DNA of 41,152 nucleotides from Candidatus Neomicrothrix parvicella RN1 (GTDB lineage Bacteria > Actinomycetota > Acidimicrobiia > Acidimicrobiales > VFJN01). The notes under the pieces were generated by a model that did no database searches, had not been told where the DNA came from, and saw nothing but the letters and a program-made list of their open reading frames with translations. The position numbers were made by a program, and so were the translations under genes. Location of the stretch: NCBI GenBank assembly GCA_945898515.1, contig CAMDIH010000015.1:1-41152 (forward strand). The letters run 5' to 3'. Position 1 is the first letter of the stretch; each line of letters begins with the position of its first letter. Positions 40,087-41,152 of this stretch are shown one piece after another.

Positions 40087-41152
40087 ATGCATGAACTGGT
40101 GATCCGGGGGGGAAGCGTCGTGGATGGCACCGGTGCTCCGGCCATCACGGCTGATATCGCGGTGACGGATGGCCTCATCACCGAGATTGGGCGGGTGGAT
40201 GGTCGCGGCCAGCGCGAATTGGCCGCCGATGGCCTCGTCGTGGCGCCGGGGTGGGTGGACATCCATACGCATTACGACGGTCAGGTGACCTGGGATCCCG
40301 AGCTCACCCCGAGCAGTTGGCACGGAGTGACCACCGTGGTGATGGGCAACTGTGGGGTGGGGTTCGCTCCCGTGCGGCCAGACGGAAAAGGTTTCCTCAT
40401 CGAAGTGATGGAAGGGGTGGAGGACATCCCGGGTACGGCCCTGCACGAGGGCATCGACTGGGACTGGGAGAGTTTCCCCGAATACCTCGACGCGCTGGAG
40501 AAGACGCCCCGCACCGTCGACGTGGCCGCCCAGGTCCCCCATGCGGCTCTGCGGGCCTACGTCATGGGGGAGCGGGCCCACGAGCAGGACGCCACGGCCG
40601 AGGACATCGTGGCCATGGCCGACCTCGCCGAACAGGGCCTGCGGGCCGGGGCGTGCGGCGTGAGCACCAGTCGCACCATCCTCCATCGCTCGAAGCACGG
40701 CCTTGTGCCCGGCACCGGGGCCCTGCCCGTCGAACTGTTGGGGCTAGCCGAAGCGATTGCCCGCGCTGGCCACGGCGTGTTCCAACTGGTGTCGGATCAC
40801 CAGGGCGGTGCCGGTGACCGGGACTGGCTGGTGGATCTGGTCGATCGCACCGGGGTGAAGGCCACCTACACCCTGGCTCAGGCGCCCTACGCCCCGGATC
40901 GCTGGCGCGACGCCCTGGCCGCTACCGACGCGGATCTGCGGGCCGGTCGGCGAATCACCCCGCAGGTGGCCTGTCGCCCCACCGGGATGCTTTTCGGTCT
41001 CCAATCCTCGCTCCACCCCTTCTCCACCCATCCCAGCTACCGGGCGGTGGAACGCCTGCCCCTGGCCGAGCGGGTGGCGTACCTCGCCCGGCCTGAGGTG
41101 CGAGCCGCGCTGCTGGCCGAGGCGCCGGCCACCGACAACGTCATCGCCCTCG
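40087..41152 (+). CDS. N-acyl-D-amino-acid deacylase-type amidohydrolase (partial)
   Basis: Open to the right edge with 355 codons visible, so absent from the ORF track. Begins [19 protein letters not shown] and has the metal-binding [16 protein letters not shown], the [19 protein letters not shown] segment and [13 protein letters not shown], all typical of D-aminoacylase and related proteins of the amidohydrolase superfamily (usual length about 500-580). The ATG has GAGGAGA 8 nt upstream. Divergent from pccB. The substrate cannot be settled; other members act on N-acyl-D-Glu, D-Asp or hydantoin-like compounds. Confidence 0.9.
   Translation, partial: MHELVIRGGSVVDGTGAPAITADIAVTDGLITEIGRVDGRGQRELAADGLVVAPGWVDIHTHYDGQVTWDPELTPSSWHGVTTVVMGNCGVGFAPVRPDGKGFLIEVMEGVEDIPGTALHEGIDWDWESFPEYLDALEKTPRTVDVAAQVPHAALRAYVMGERAHEQDATAEDIVAMADLAEQGLRAGACGVSTSRTILHRSKHGLVPGTGALPVELLGLAEAIARAGHGVFQLVSDHQGGAGDRDWLVDLVDRTGVKATYTLAQAPYAPDRWRDALAATDADLRAGRRITPQVACRPTGMLFGLQSSLHPFSTHPSYRAVERLPLAERVAYLARPEVRAALLAEAPATDNVIAL

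Overview
This is a GC-rich, gene-dense stretch of an actinobacterial chromosome. The lineage call rests on WhiB, BldD-like and GlnR-like regulators, a GSI plus GSII glutamine synthetase pair, an acyl-CoA carboxylase epsilon subunit, an ArsA/GET3-like ATPase pair near whiB, and many apparently leaderless genes. The gene mix and a xanthorhodopsin/actinorhodopsin-type proton pump suggest an aquatic member, perhaps class Acidimicrobiia (inference only). There is no phage, IS element or CRISPR array; one gene is clearly decayed and one other may be frameshifted.

Layout. 1-4.6 kb: edge fragment, a decayed EamA permease, and a heterodimeric ABC exporter. 4.6-8 kb: HAD hydrolase, NAD synthetase, HSL-type esterase. 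8.1-11.3 kb: nitrogen block with glnII (GSII) divergent from a GSI gene, followed by a GlnR-like regulator; the divergent spacer holds four 5-bp half-sites in exact 11-bp phase that look like a GlnR operator. 11.4-14.7 kb: small membrane protein, RidA, an odd compact xanthine-dehydrogenase-like fusion, a Tat lipoprotein and ErpA. 14.9-18.2 kb: Mrp, then an overlapping FxsA-NUDIX-MBL operon. 18.2-22.9 kb: WhiB, an NfeD-like protein lacking the expected catalytic residues, paired ArsA-like ATPases, a STAS protein and a lone receiver domain.

22.9-24.9 kb: tRNA-Pro(CGG), two DoxX-like membrane proteins and the rhodopsin. 25-29.9 kb: SsuD-like monooxygenase, small membrane protein, MazG-like protein, asd, lysC (with an internal beta-subunit start) and a BldD homologue. 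30-33.9 kb: cyclophilin, S51-like protein, 3-hydroxyacyl-CoA dehydrogenase, SDR and leucyl/phenylalanyl-tRNA-protein transferase. 33.9-41.2 kb: acyl-CoA block with ethylmalonyl-CoA mutase, a CaiB/BaiF CoA-transferase, a metallophosphoesterase, an unlisted acyl-CoA carboxylase epsilon subunit, the carboxyltransferase beta subunit and a partial D-aminoacylase-type amidohydrolase.

A recurring pattern is a TANNNT hexamer placed 5-8 nt before the start codon at about eighteen genes, many lacking a Shine-Dalgarno sequence. I read this as widespread leaderless transcription and used it to choose several starts. All functional calls come from motifs and family memory; no search was run.
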